64,000 nucleotides of DNA from Larus michahellis (Eukaryota; Chordata; Aves; Charadriiformes; Laridae). Where the stretch lies: positions 7,767,001-7,831,000 of the forward strand of contig NC_133903.1 of NCBI RefSeq assembly GCF_964199755.1, given 5' to 3'. This document shows positions 38,741-52,350 of this stretch, one piece after another. The notes beneath the pieces are model-generated. The model did not search any database. It was not told where the DNA came from and saw nothing but the letters and a program-made list of their open reading frames with translations. Position numbers and translations under genes: made by a program. Each line of letters starts with the position of its first letter. The stretch's first letter is position 1.

Positions 38741-40321
38741 TAGGGCCTCGCTCCCAAGGCAGAAGACACCCTGCAGCATGGGCTGGCACGGCGACGGGGA
38801 GAAAAAGCACCACCTTCGGCCCCCGCTTTCTCTGGCACGCCGCAGGAAGCCGCGGGAAGGTTCCCCTTCATTTCCTCATGACACAAGCGCAGCACGAGGG
38901 GGGATGCCTGCCATTTATTTCTCCTTCCTAGCATTAAAATCACATGGTGCTGGGTGTTAGTAACAAGCCTGTCTGTTTATGGAAAGACGACATCAGCAGG
39001 ACAGGTCAGTTACGTTTTATTATTGTAATGAACCCGTTAAAGCAGCCGCGTAATAACAGCTCTGGGCCTATTTCTGGTAAGCCTCCCGGGCGTTTAATTC
39101 CACAGAGCTCAAGGGGCATTCTTCAGAGAAAGAGCCTGTAGGATGGAGGGCTGGATCGCAGCGGAGCAGGGACAGTCTCGGTCCACAGAAGGAAAATGAT
39201 CACATGGCTGCAGAGCCAGAATTAAATCCCACAAATGAGAATTCAGAAAGACCGGTTGTTCACAGAAATGTTTTCATTATTATGTTTCAATTAAAGTGGT
39301 CTCCCGTTTTGATGTGAATTTTCACTGCCTCTGCTCCCAAACCAGGCACGATGCAGCATCGGGCTGGCATAGGGAGACCTGGATGTCACAGTGGGACAGA
39401 TCTGATTTTCAGTGTCCGTGAATGCCGGCAGGTAGCAAGAAAGATGAGTGGCAAATGCGGTTTGAAAACTCCTCCGTGCTAGTCAGCTGAGGTATTTTCA
39501 GTGAGCTGGGTAAAAGAAGGTCATTATTTGAACTCCTAGTTAAAAAAAAACCTTCTGAGAGGATTTCTGCGCTGGTCGGCTTTGCATCCCTTGTCCCTGT
39601 GTGTGAGCGCTGTCCTGTCTCGGGGAGGGTGGCCCTGCTGCATTCCTGCTCCCCGGAGCCACTGTCACCCCCAGCGCCCGGCCAGGCACCGGGCCGTGCC
39701 CTCCTCTGCGTCTGCCGGAGCCCCAGCCTGGATCCCCTCTAAACTCACGGCTCCTGCTGCTGACTTGTGTTGCGCAGAAAATCAGGGTAGAGCAAAAGAA
39801 CTCTGGCCTTAACATTGGGAAGGCCTCGGAGTCCTGAGGGAGTTTGGGAAAAGCTGTCATTCTCGCTGCCGGTCCTGCAGTGAGCGTTTTCCGTTCAGCG
39901 CAGATGCCCCCCACGACTGACCTGATGACAGGGTTTACCTGTTTTTTCCTTTTTTACTCTTATTATCGCCATCATTATTATTACTTATTCGCCCTTCTCC
40001 CCCCCAACTCCTGCTCGTCTCCCCACCCCGCCTGCTCGGGCAGCAGTGGCGATGGGTGAGGACGATGTCCCAGGCCGGTGTCCCCCCGCTGTCCCCCGCC
40101 CGGCCGGGGTCCCCGCCGCAGCACGGGCGCGGGGATGCAGGTGCTGTATGCAAATGAGGCGCGTGGGCGGAGCTTCACCCGGCCCCGCCCGCCGCGCCCC
40201 CACGGCGGGGCGCTATGCAAATCAGCATGCAAAGCAGAAGGGCGGGGCTACGGCCGAGGGGCGCGAGCGGAGGGCGTGGTTTTCTATGCAGATGAGGAGG
40301 CGGGGCGGAAGCGATATGTAG

Positions 40322-41075
<754 letters not shown>

Positions 41076-44000
41076 GTGAGTGTCGCGCTGCCCGGGGAAT
41101 GGAGGGGTCGGGGAGGGGGGGGGGGGACAGGGACCGTCCCCCACGCTCGGGACCGCGGAGCCGCCCGTGGAGCATCGCTGCTGGGGCTGGCGGGCAGCAT
41201 CCCCCCGGGAACCGCCGTGCCCAGGCCGGGGAAGCAGCTTAGTCATATTTTTAATCAACCGAGCAACTGGTCGGTGCTTTAAGCCTGTTGGGTTTTCGGT
41301 AGCGGAGATAAACGCCCAACTCTTCAGATAAATCCCCCCGAAAAAGGCAGAGGGAAGTTTATTGTTTTTAATGTACTTAACATGAAAACATGTGTTCTAA
41401 TGGCAAACAGGCTGCGTGCTGGCTCGGTGGCAGTCCGATGCTGTAACTATGCAGTCTGGAGGAACTTGAATGGCTTAGTTGTGTTGCTGGGGAAAAATGA
41501 GGCTTTATAACAAAATATGTTGCAGTAGCTTCTGGGTTACTACAACCAGAATTCTTTGTTCTGGTAATGCTGGGATTCTGGAGGGGCTCTTCAGGGATTT
41601 ACAATGTCCCCTCAGGAAATTAGGATGAATTAACTGGGCTTTATCTGGTTGCTTGGTGCTCATTTAGCTGCCCTAACTGCAGGCTGCAGATGCTCACAGG
41701 TAGCCCAGCTAATCCTGGCCGCGATGGTGTGGGTCACACCTGTGTGAGGTTAAGGTCTGGGCTCGGGATTCAAACAGGGCTGGTGCTTGCACTTGCTGGC
41801 AGTGAAATTTTGCTCTTATGAATAATTTTGGCAGAGTTTTATTTTGGCCGGTGGCTGAATCCCAAGCTGAGGTATTTTGCACAGGAATAAAACCGCTGTG
41901 TAGCTCTGATATCTGAAGAACAGCTCGTCTTGGCAGCCTTCATTGTATCTGAAGGAGAAAACAGCCCCCGCTGGGTTATGGTGTGGCACAGAATCAAAAC
42001 TGGAGGTGCCGCGGTGGGTCCGAGTCCCGGAGGGCAGCTCTGCCTGCGCTGTGGCCGCCAGCTGGGGCGGCTGCAGGCGGGAGGGTTTTCTCTTGGGTGC
42101 TCTCAGGAGCATCTCTGCAGACACTGGTACAAGTGGTTTAAGTCTAGCCCAGTCTAAACGGTGCTGCCGCTCATCCTTAATGCTTGCCTTAGGAGTAGAA
42201 CCTTAAAATACCAAAAGCGTCTTCCCTGCTGCCTCCCAACCCCCCACCTAAAGGCCTGGGCTGGTGTTGGCAAGCGGCGGAAAACAGATGTGGGGACCAA
42301 CACATGTCCCAGTGGTGTTACTCAAGGTCATGGCTTCCCCTGGTACCTGAGGTTTCATACATGGGCAGTTAGGTCATGTTACTCAGGGGAGTTCTGCGCA
42401 GCTTCTCTCTCTTACTGTGGGTCTTCCCAGGTTTTCCCAGCTGTTAATTCTCTGACTTTCCTTACGGTGCAGGCAGTGTCATGCCAGGTGTATTTGTGCA
42501 AACATGATGCCCCTGAAATTTGAAGTGTGTTGGAAAAGGCTAGTGGGGCTTATCCGCTGGCGTGGCAGGGTTTTTCTTTCTTCCTATATCACGTGTAGTG
42601 CTTTGAGTTCTACTTATAGCATTTGGTATCAGATAATTTGAGCCTTTTTAAGTCTCTTCCAGCCGTTAGAAACTATTGTACAAACCTGTAATTGCGCACT
42701 TGCTTCACGCTTTATCCTTAAATTTTTTTAACCAGTATTAAATCACTCTTCAGTGTGAGGTCAGTAAATGGGACCCGTGAAGGTGGTCTCAGCCTTGCCA
42801 ACGCACAGCAATTGGCCTCCAGGTGGGGAGACCCTAGTTAACCAACTAGTTAAACAGTGTGGTCCTGTGCTGTGGTTCTTGGAGCAGCAGCCCTTTCAAG
42901 GCTGCAGTAACACCAGGATGATTGCCAGTAGCACGCTGTGCTCGGTGACGTCTCCAAAGGTGTGTGACTGCTCTATAACATACCTTTCTGCCTTAAGAAA
43001 CCACTTTCCTGGTTATTCTGGTATTACAGTCATGAAAACGGCATTACTATATCGCAACAGGAAATTTTACAGACTGCAGTACGTAAAACAGACCAATCTT
43101 TACCCCAAATACCTTCCTAAAAATCAATGACCTTCTGTGGATTTTCGCATCTGTCCCTTTCTGGGAGGTCCCTGGGTGAAAGCTCTCCCATTAGTGAGGT
43201 GGGATGTGGGTGTCATCCTCATTACAGTGAAGCACCGTGCGGTTGGTACCCTACAGTGGAAGGCACGCCGTGTCTCCATGCAGAATGCTTCCAGGTCGGA
43301 AAGCCGAGCACGAGCTAGAAGTCGCTACTGCCTGCCATCTGCTTTGAAATCACGGCTACCCCGGCCGGCTCCGGGAGGGAGAGCTCGGAGTGCCAGGGCT
43401 GGCACCGCGTGATGCTCCTGCTCCCAGAGCTATTGAGCTATTGCACCATCGTAGTGCTGGGTCCCGCTCTGGTTGGCGAGAAGCTCTAGGCTTCGGGTTT
43501 GTGCCCCACACGGTGTGCCGTGGCTGATGTTGAACTTGGTAAATAAGTCCGATCTACAGGGAAGGAAAAGCTCTCAGGGCTAGCTTTTGTTTAGGGGCTC
43601 TTTTTCTTCAGCTCTACAGGGCGTGCAGTAAGCTTTGGTCGGAGTGTTTAGCTCTCCCTTGATTGAATGCAGCTTTAATTCAACTTTAAGAACTTCCCCG
43701 ACTATTTTATCCTGTTGTTCAGTGGGATGACTGGAAATGTAGCTAAGGAACATGCCCATCTCATTTCTGAGTGGTTTCCTACTGCTGGGCTTGCTTTAAG
43801 TAGGCTTTCACCTGTGCCCTGATTTCTTTCTAGGGCATTTGCAATAATTAGATCGTTAATTAGCTCATTACTTGTGACTTTTGGCAGGAAGTTAGCAGAA
43901 ACTGACTCTTTGTAGCTTGAAATACTAATGGATACCACAAATGCCGCTTAATTGCTTGCTAATCTGCTTCTTATCCTTGCATACAATCTCCTTCTTATCT

Positions 44001-45355
44001 TTGTATGCATCTTGAGACTTCCTGGGCTAATATCTGTCTTCAGAGCCAGGAAGCACTTCGGTGCTGGGCAGCAGGAGTCCGGCTGTGCGCGGGTGGCCCT
44101 GAGGAGCTGGGCTGCTTCTTGCAGGTGAACAAAAAAATAGCGATATATCGTGGGTGTCGGAGGACTGAAGTGCTGTGGATGTGCCTGGAGCTGCCAGAAA
44201 GATGGACCCTTCCTGGGGGAAGCTGGACGTGCACTGGCTGGGTGTCAGCCCGCGGTACAGAGGGGGCTTTCCGACTCTGTTATAACGATCTGTTGTAGCT
44301 GGAAGGTATGCGAGCTCTCATGTGAACTCATAAATAACAAAGAGAAAGGGGTGTACGTGTTCTCCCCTTCCTGGGTTTCCATCTGTCCGATACCATTACC
44401 AGGGAATATATGAGGAGGGAGAGAGCAGCATCTCGTTATCTGCAGGCTCTCTTGGTGAAGGAACGACATGTAGCTAAGTTACAGGCGATGGCTTTGTTGT
44501 CTCGGTTCCCTTAACTTAGGAAGTGCTTTGAGGATGGTGAAGGAAAGGGAACTGGTTTGAAAGCTGTCGAGAGTGAAATTCTTGGTCTCGTTCTCGGAAT
44601 ATGCGGCTTTCTGGGAACTGGCAGCTTTCTCTTCATCTTTTCTGCTCGTGTTTCCTCTTTGCCATCCCTGGGGTATCTTTCTCCTGCTGTCCAAGCGGCG
44701 CTCAATCCCTCCGCAGACCAGGGTACCGGCTGTTTTGGAGGTTTGGGGAGGGGGGCACCTCACCGAAAGCGGGGTTTGTTTAACGCGGGGTCGCCAGCGC
44801 AGCGGCCGGGCTGGGCTCCGGGCTGGGGCGCAGCAGGGGGAAGAGGTTGCTTATGTCGAGGTCGAGAGCCATGTAACGTGATTCTCACCTCGGAGCAAAA
44901 AATAACCTGCATCTGTTACAGCTTTCACGTGAACAGAGTAAGTCGAAAAGATCTTGGAAAGAAGAACGTTGATTCCTTAAGAGGAGAAGGGCGGGGGGCG
45001 GGAAAAAGCATCATTTAGCAACGGATGCTTAGATCTCATGCAGTAACTTTTCTGGAGAAAACGTTTATTACTTACCCCTGGTTATGACTCAGTAAGCAAA
45101 GATACTCTTCAGATCTAATCTCTTTCCAAACTTCATACCAAATATAATTCCTTCTTCCAGGTTTTATTCCCCCCTGGTCCTCCAAATCCAATGCTCTCAT
45201 TTAATTTTGTGCTTCCACGGTTCAACCTTCGATACCAGAACGAAGCGGCTGGAAAAATGTCGGATGGGCCTTACCTTGCAAGCCCGTGTTTCTCTCTTGC
45301 TGTCTGCCTTCAAAACCCACCCTTCCTTCCCCCACCTCTTCGCCGCCCTCCAGAC

Positions 45356-45365
45356 GGAAGCGAAA
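45356..45365 (+). promoter_or_regulatory. Ets-IRF composite element match in PRKCB intron 2
   Basis: GGAAGCGAAA fits the GGAANNGAAA consensus bound by PU.1 with IRF4/IRF8 in B and myeloid cells. A single 10-bp match occurs by chance at moderate frequency; lineage relevance to PRKCB is the only support. Confidence 0.25.
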
Positions 45366-48300
45366 CCCGTAACAGCTCTGGGCTTCGCTGCAGCTCGTGG
45401 TGATGCTGCTGCCGCTGCTGTGGGGTTTGGGTTGTCGCCATTAACTTCACGCCGGCGTTGAGCGCACGCTCTTATTGACTTGTATCGAAGCAAGTGAGAA
45501 ACAAAAGCAAAACAAAACTCCAATCATTCGGAGTTGCCTCAAACCTAGTAATTTCGCGTCGACATATTATGCACGCTGGAGAAATGTTAGTGTTCAAATA
45601 GACTAATTAAAAATGTTACTGCAATTACTTTTTGCAGCACAAACGATGCTAATTATATAATGCTGCAGAAATTGGAAACATAATTTTGGAGGTTTTTTTT
45701 TTTTCCCCTCCCCTTGCGAGCCTTGCCGTGGTAATACAATTCGCCGTGGTGGATCCTGGGGTGGTGGGAGCCGGGTCCTCTGGCCGAGCAGGTGGAAATA
45801 GAAAGGAGAAGTGGGTCTGGTCCCTCCCGGCCCACACCAGATGGTCTGTGGTTCCGCAGAACTGCGAATAAAAACAGAGTTGACGGGGGAAAATGGGAAG
45901 ACATGCTCCTTCGCCTTCTGGTCCGAAGGATGGTGTCTCCTCCAAAGGCTAGTTTTAAAGGCTGTAGCCTGAGCTGGTTTCCTGGATCCTGCTCTTTCCC
46001 GCACTAGATTCCTGCAGCTTGGAAGAGCAGCTGGGGAAGGAGATGTGTTTTGGAAGGAAATCTGGAACTGCAGAAGGCTCTTTTCAGCGCAGGGGCTGTG
46101 ACTATTGGGTTCAGCAGGGATCACTTGATACGTTAAGCCCCGTTAGTGTCCCCTTACAGCGCAGAACGGTTCATTTGAGTTTCTCAGTGGAAGTGGTTTC
46201 TCTTTTCCCTCCCCCTTTGCACTGAGCACGGTAGATTTTTCTTTCTTATCTCCCGAGATAGCCATCATCCTAAAACGATGTTAGACTTTGATAATGGGGT
46301 GGGCTGTTTCCTTCCTGGGGTATATGTCACTGACCGGTGTCAGCAATAGGAAGCTGGGCAGAGGGTCTCGGATCCGGCCCCAGGGGGGTGTTTGGGTGCC
46401 TTGGGGGTGGCAGGAGGGTTTCTGTCACGTCTAGCTGGTGTCTGTCAGCTGTGACTCCACTGAAGAGTTTAAACCACCCCAGTATACGAGCCTCTGCCGT
46501 GATTATTCTCTGGTTATTCAGTCTTCCAGGGGAATTTAATGCCTGAACTGTCTCTAAGGAGACTTCTCAGCAAACAGTCCAGGCATTTCTGTACGTCTGC
46601 TCGCTCACACGCATGTGATCCGACAAATTCCTACAGCGCAGGGCTGCTGGAAGGGGGTGCAGGGCATCCTCGGGCGAGCAGTAAGTTGTGGGCGGACGCT
46701 CACCTGTCTCGGCGAGATGCTGGGGCTGCGAAACGCAGCAAGACCTTGGTATCTGGTGTAGAACAGGAGGTGGGGTTGAACTAGAAACTCAAGCCAGAGG
46801 AGCTGCACGAGCCCTTCTGGTGGGCTGCCGCCCTCCCAGCCAGCAAACACGGCCCCTCGTTCTTCTGGCTGCATTTGAAAAGGCAAAAAATCTAAAAATG
46901 CTTGAGACACTCATCAATGCCATCCAGTCCCCCCTTCGGGTTTGTCAGCAAATAAGTTGCACGATCACAGTGACTAAGAAATTAACTTCTAGCTGTGCCC
47001 ATGATTTAGTTCAGGGCAGAGCTGCTTGGAAGACGTCATTATAAAGCGTATGATCGGAAGGGGAGCGTTGAAGTGCCATCCCCTGGTCTGAATCAAACGC
47101 GTGTGGGGTAACGAGAAGGGATGCTTATAATGGTGGGTGGGATGGGATTTTGCCCAAGAGAACTGTTTGGGTGGATTTTTTCCTGCAGAAGCCAGCTGGG
47201 CAGGGGATTAGTGCTGTACATGAACACAAATGGAGCTCTGGACCTGCCAGAGTCCGGCCGTGGGCTGGTCACCTTTTTATGCCTGTGGTAAGGCTCCAGC
47301 ATGAAGGTCAGCACGGAGCAGCGGTGGAGGGCGTTTGCAGTGCTGTGCAATTAATTCCTCTAGCATGGCTTCGTGAATCATTATTCCGAAGGTCCGTAAA
47401 TTAGAGCCATTTAGAAAAGGTGAGTAACGAGCTCCCTGTAGGGGAAGGGTAGCTGTAGGCCTTCTGGGCAGCGTGTTCCTCACGTTCTTCAAGGGCTGCA
47501 ACCCAAGACAGGTTGATAAGAACAAGCCCTTTGAAAAAGGCAATAGGAACAAAACCAAAAAAGCAGGAGTCCTTGTGCAGTGATCCTGGGTGCAGCCTTG
47601 GGTTTCCATTGCTGTGTTCTGGTGTCGCTTTGTGTGTTGCCGGCGCAAATACCCTTGGCTGTGCTGATGACTGATGCTCGCGGTGTCCCTGAGAGCTGGG
47701 CAAGGGGAGGAGGGAGGAGAGAGTGCAAAGTGTTCTGCAGACCCTCCAGGCTTTTCAAATGATGGTGTAGAAGACAAAGCACAGCAGAGGATTTGTTCGC
47801 CCTGTGGGTTGGCATTGCCCCGTACCTCGAGTTTTGGCAGAAACTCTTGCTGGAGCCAGAGCCACTCGGAGCCCTGCAAGGACTCCCCAGGGTAAGGGAT
47901 TGCGCTGGAATCTTGTACCTAAGCAGAGAGAAGGGGGTAGGATGTCTAGAAATGAGGGCTATCCCTTGGGTTTCAGGTTCCTTGGGGAAAGGACAAAAAG
48001 GGTTTGTCTCCCCTGGAGGCAGGTATGTCGGCTCGGGGCTGCCTTCCCCATCCCACAATCCCGCCAGCCAGGGCTGGGTCGGTGTTGGTGACCGCTGTGC
48101 CTTGGCCAGGAGTCCCTCGAGGCAGAGGGGTGATGGTGCCAGCAGAGATGTAAAATGGATGCAGTAAATGCTGTAGTCCTGCAGGCAGTGACCCAGCAGA
48201 TGGAGATGAAAACCTCCCTGAAGCTTTTCAGCCCCGTCAGGGCGAGTGTCAGAGGGTGCTTCCTTCCCAAGCACAGGGGCTATTGCCCCAGCAGAGAAGA

Positions 48301-48856
48301 GGCTCTCACCAGGAGAGACTTGACCCTGGCTGGCCCGGCCCTGCCAGCCTGCAGCACCCGTCACAGAAAAGTCAGTTTTTCCACAAAAGCCACAGGAGGG
48401 GTGGGGGAGATGAGAAGAAAGCTCTGGTTGTGTGGCGCTCGGTAGCAGCCAAATGCTTCGTATTCAGCAGAAGCAATTCCCATAAGTAGCTGTGCTGGCT
48501 GTAACCCTTCCCGGGAAGGCAGTGTTCCCAGCCACAAGCTGCTCCTGGGGAGAGTTGCTCCCGATGCTGTGCAAGGATAGAAGCACCAAGTGCTTGGCTG
48601 GCTTTACTGGGGTGACGGGGATTCCTGCGGGGTCTCTCCCAGGGGATGGCTGTGTCCCTTCCCAAGGAGCTGAGGGCTGCGGGGCAGCAAAGGGCTTTGA
48701 CTGCAGTGAGTCACTGCCACTGGTCCCCGCGTGGTCCTTGAGCTGAGCCGGGGGAGCTGCCTGCGCTGAGGACCCCCGGTGCGCGCTGCCCTGCTCCTCC
48801 TCCTGCTGCATGTGGCCCAGGCTCCACTGAAACAGCTGAAGGCCAACGGTAGCCTA

Positions 48857-49415
48857 AAAAGAGCATGGCCAGCAGGTCAAGGGAGGTCATCGTCCCCCTC
48901 TACTCTGCCCTGGTGAGGCCACAACTGGAGTGCTGTGTCCAGTTCTGGGCTCCCCAGTTCAGGGAAGAGAAGGAACCGCTGGAAAGAGTCCAGCGGAGGG
49001 CTACAATCGAGGGACTGGAGCATCTCTCTGATGAGGAGAGGCTGAGGGACCTGGGCCTGTTCAGCCTGGAGAAGAGAAGACTGAGAGGGGACCTCATCAA
49101 TGCTTATCTAAAGGGCAGGTGTCAAGAGGATTGGGCCAGGCTCTTTTCGGTGGTGCCTGGGGACAGGACAAGGGGCAGTGGGCACAAACTGGAACACGGG
49201 AAATTCCATCTCAACATGAGGAGGAACTTCTTTACCCTGAGGGTGGCAGAGCCCTGGCACAGGCTGCCCAGGGAGGTGTTGGAGTCTCCGTCTCTGGAGA
49301 CATTCCAAACCCGCCTGGACGTGTTCCTGTGCCACCTGCTCTGGGTGACCCTGCTCTGGCAGGGGTTGGACTAGATGATCTCCAGAGGTCCCTTCCAACC
49401 CCGGCCATTCTCTGA
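48857..49415 (+). mobile_element. CR1 retrotransposon 3' fragment, longest in window
   Basis: About 560 bp of CR1. An uninterrupted frame from 48865 to 49374 encodes the C-terminal part of CR1 ORF2, including [35 protein letters not shown] and [15 protein letters not shown]. The 3' end has GGTTGGACTAGATGATCTCC and CCTTCCAACCCC, then a degraded octamer end. It is 5'-truncated and lacks the reverse transcriptase domain, so it cannot move itself. Confidence 0.95.
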
Positions 49416-49934
49416 AGGGATGGCTCCAGCCAAGCAGCTTTTCTCCCATTCGGAGGTCACTTCTTTGGCTTTTCTGTGTTCAGTTCTGGTTGGCCCCAGT
49501 GCCGTGCACGGAGATGGCTGGAAGCCATTGCCTCCTAAACAACCTGCTGCCCTCTGAGAAGCACTTCTGTGAGTTTGTAGCTGGCGAGGCGAAGAGGGTC
49601 GAGCAAAAACCTTGCCTTCCTTGGGGAGCAGCAGGAATTGGGGATTCCTGGTGCTGTGGTGGGTGTACGGCCCTGGTGTGCCGATGACGCAGGCTGTGCC
49701 TCGAGGAGAGGGGCATCTCCATGGTCCATGGCTGTTTTGTGTTAGCACCACCGTGCTCTCTGTTCTGATTACCTTAATATAGGCTGCGAGTGATTTATCA
49801 GTCCTGTTCTTGGACCAGCCTCCATTGGAAAAATAAAATAAACTAAGATGTTCTCCTTACGAGTAGGCCACCTGAATTCTGTATAACTAAAACAATAACT
49901 TGCAAGCAGCAGTTCTTTGTGGTGTTGTGGTTTT

Positions 49935-49950
49935 CCCCCCCCCCCCGCCC
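49935..49950. repeat. C12 tract
   Basis: Twelve cytosines interrupted by one G and continued by CCC. Confidence 0.9.
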
Positions 49951-50734
49951 CTCCTGTTCAGGATTATTTAACTGTTCATGGATAGGGGAGGAAGCGGGAC
50001 TAGTCCTTGCAGGGTCACACGTTACGCAGCAAGTCAGCCCTCACCACGGCTTCCGACGGCGGATCCTGGTTCCCCGTGAAAGGAAATGCATTTCATGAAA
50101 CATGACAGCTCTGCTCCCGCAGCATCCCCGCGCAGCCGAAGCTGCCTGCTGCCGCTGCTGTTGGGCTCAGCATCTGCTGGCAGCCATGGGCAGCGTCTGC
50201 TGGCCCCACGCTGGTCTGCAGCACGTAAACGGCTTCAGGACGGTTCCCCCGCAGCCGTTGTCATCTGTGCTTTAAGGCTCGTCGCAGGCTGGAATAGGGC
50301 TCGGCGTCATCTTCCTGCGAAGAGGTTACTGGAAGCCGGTGACTTTCTCTTCTTGTTTACCGAGCGCTTCTCTCTCTGGAAGCTGTCCAAGGCTGGGCAG
50401 ACCTGGGCTGTGGCAATCGTTGCTCTACTCTTAGGTGCTGATAAATGCTGTTTAGATGAAGATGTGATTCTTTTTTCCCTCGCCGCTTCTCCGGCGCGGC
50501 TGAGCTGCCTGCACAGTGTCTATGGGCTGGTGTGTCTCAGCCGAGGGGGGGATGCTCGCGGGCTGACGGGGATGGCGTGCGAGGTTGGGAAGCAGGCGCG
50601 TTGGCTGGCCAACTCTTTGTGGCTCATAGTTGACCTGGGGCATAATTGCGGCTCTGCTCAAGCTGTTTGCTTTTGAGGGAATTTGGGCTGACTTCCTCAG
50701 CTGTTTGTAGCTGTCCTGCTCTTCCCATCATGTG

Positions 50735-50795
50735 AAAAAAAACCAAACAAACCCAACAAACAAACCAAAGAAACAACAAAAAAAACAACAAACCC
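50735..50795. repeat. A/C-rich simple sequence
   Basis: Low-complexity A-runs separated by C, of AAAC/AACC type. Confidence 0.9.
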
Positions 50796-51314
50796 TTTTT
50801 CTAGTATGGTACTTGAATCGGCAAGTGTTTGGGGTAACCACCTTGTAACCTCATCAGCCTCTTGCTTTCAGAGTTTAACTTCTGCAGCGCAGGAGCGCAA
50901 GTCTTCCTGCCCCAGCTGATGTGCATTGATTGCTGACTATCTCATGCATTTGAGGTGCATCTTGTCGGTTTAAATAATTTGCTTCCATATTAGGTCTTGC
51001 TTTTGTGCCGGATTTATACATCTTGTTTAAATATGACAAACAGAATATACTCGCTGCTAATCCTAGCTGGACAGGCAATGCCTGCCAAGACACCCAATAT
51101 TAATAGGCTCCAGTACATGCAAGTTACTGGACTTGCTAACGTGGGACTCGTTATGGCACAACTCCCCTTAAATTGGCTCTTTTGCATCCAGGGAAATCTG
51201 TGTTTCTCCAGAGGGTCAGTCTACTGCGAACTTCTTTCTTCAGGTAGAAGCGCTCGTTCCCCAGAGCAATCTTCTGAGCAAGAAAACCCTTCTAGCTCCA
51301 AGCAGGAGGGGGAA

Positions 51315-51341
51315 GAAAAAAAAAAAAACAAAAAACAAACA

Positions 51342-51372
<31 letters not shown>

Positions 51373-51390
51373 AACCCAAAAAACAAAATG
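51315..51390. repeat. A-rich / C20 / A10 homopolymer mosaic
   Basis: A12, further A runs separated by single C, then C20 (51341-51360), A10 and an AC-rich tail. Length is likely unstable and error-prone in assembly. Confidence 0.93.
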
Positions 51391-52079
51391 AAAAAACAGG
51401 TGAATTTTTTTTGGGGGGGTGGTTGGGGGAAATGGGGGGCTAATCGGTGGCTCTGCAGGGAGGTCTTGGGAGCAGCTGGGCTGGAGCAGGGCCCGTAGTC
51501 GCTGGTGCAGCAGCGTTGCCGAGGACGGGCATGGAGAGCAGAGCGAGGTGGGCAAGGACGCCCGCTCTCGAGGGTGATGGCAGTATCTGGCTGCTTTGGC
51601 GGGGGGCTCTGCCTCTGTTCTCGGTTGGGGGTCGTGTTTTAATACTTCAGTCTCCCGCAGTTCTGCTCTGGTCTTCCTACACTTGGTATTTAGTCAGCAG
51701 CGGGGAAGCTAAAAAAGATTCGGATGCCTGAATCTCAGCCTTCAGCCGCTCCTCTTCTTCCTCGTGCTGTGACGCTGGTGCGTTCTAGCTGATCATGCTG
51801 GTAGATTCCTCCCTGTCTTCTGTTGCCATGTGAAATGATGCAACAGTAATAGCTTCACCTTTGGAGAGAACAGCTAAATACCTTTATTCTGACGGTCTGA
51901 ACAGCAAGCACATTTAATAGTTGACACTCTCAGCACATGAACGAATGCATTTTCATGGTTTCCAATTATAGCAGAAGAATGAGAAAGCGAGGTTGTGAAG
52001 AGGAGTGAAAGTCGCCCTGGTTCTCCTGAATGGCTTAAGGCAACTTTGCTGGGTGACATAGCTATGAAGTCAGGAGCCA

Positions 52080-52350
52080 GTACGAAGATTGTTTTATAAT
52101 ATCACTAAGAAGCTGGAGTGAGGGGGAAGTGGCCCACGAATTTAATTTGCATCACTGAGTGGATTAGCTCCTGACGCAGTGCAAAGTCATTATTTACCAT
52201 GTCTCCAGATCTGTTGCCTTTATCAGTGCGATGGTTTGGAGAGAGGCTGATTCAGAGATCATTACATCTCCGTGTGTTACTTGGCGGGGACCGTTAACAC
52301 TTGCCTTGTAAGCAAAATGATGGTGCTTGTCAAGATTGTTAATATTGTGC
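52080..52350. promoter_or_regulatory. Candidate enhancer in PRKCB intron 2
   Basis: AT-rich sequence with AATTTAATTTGCATCACTGA (octamer-like core on both readings), GTGGATTAGCTCC, CAAAGTCATTATTTACC, TTTATCAGTG (GATA) and CCGTTAACACTTG. The look is that of a conserved non-coding element; unverified. Confidence 0.3.

Larger units (their letters stand above)
23541..39990. other. AQP8-PRKCB intergenic region
   Basis: About 16 kb of mostly GC-rich DNA with no exon assignable to a known protein. It contains an 18-bp and a 23-bp minisatellite, a TCTG microsatellite, a CpG-rich block at 30.5-31.2 kb, AT-rich candidate regulatory patches, RFX-like palindromes and a candidate TATA/first exon at 34.1 kb. 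Many long open frames occur on both strands, as expected in stop-poor GC-rich DNA. Confidence 0.6.
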
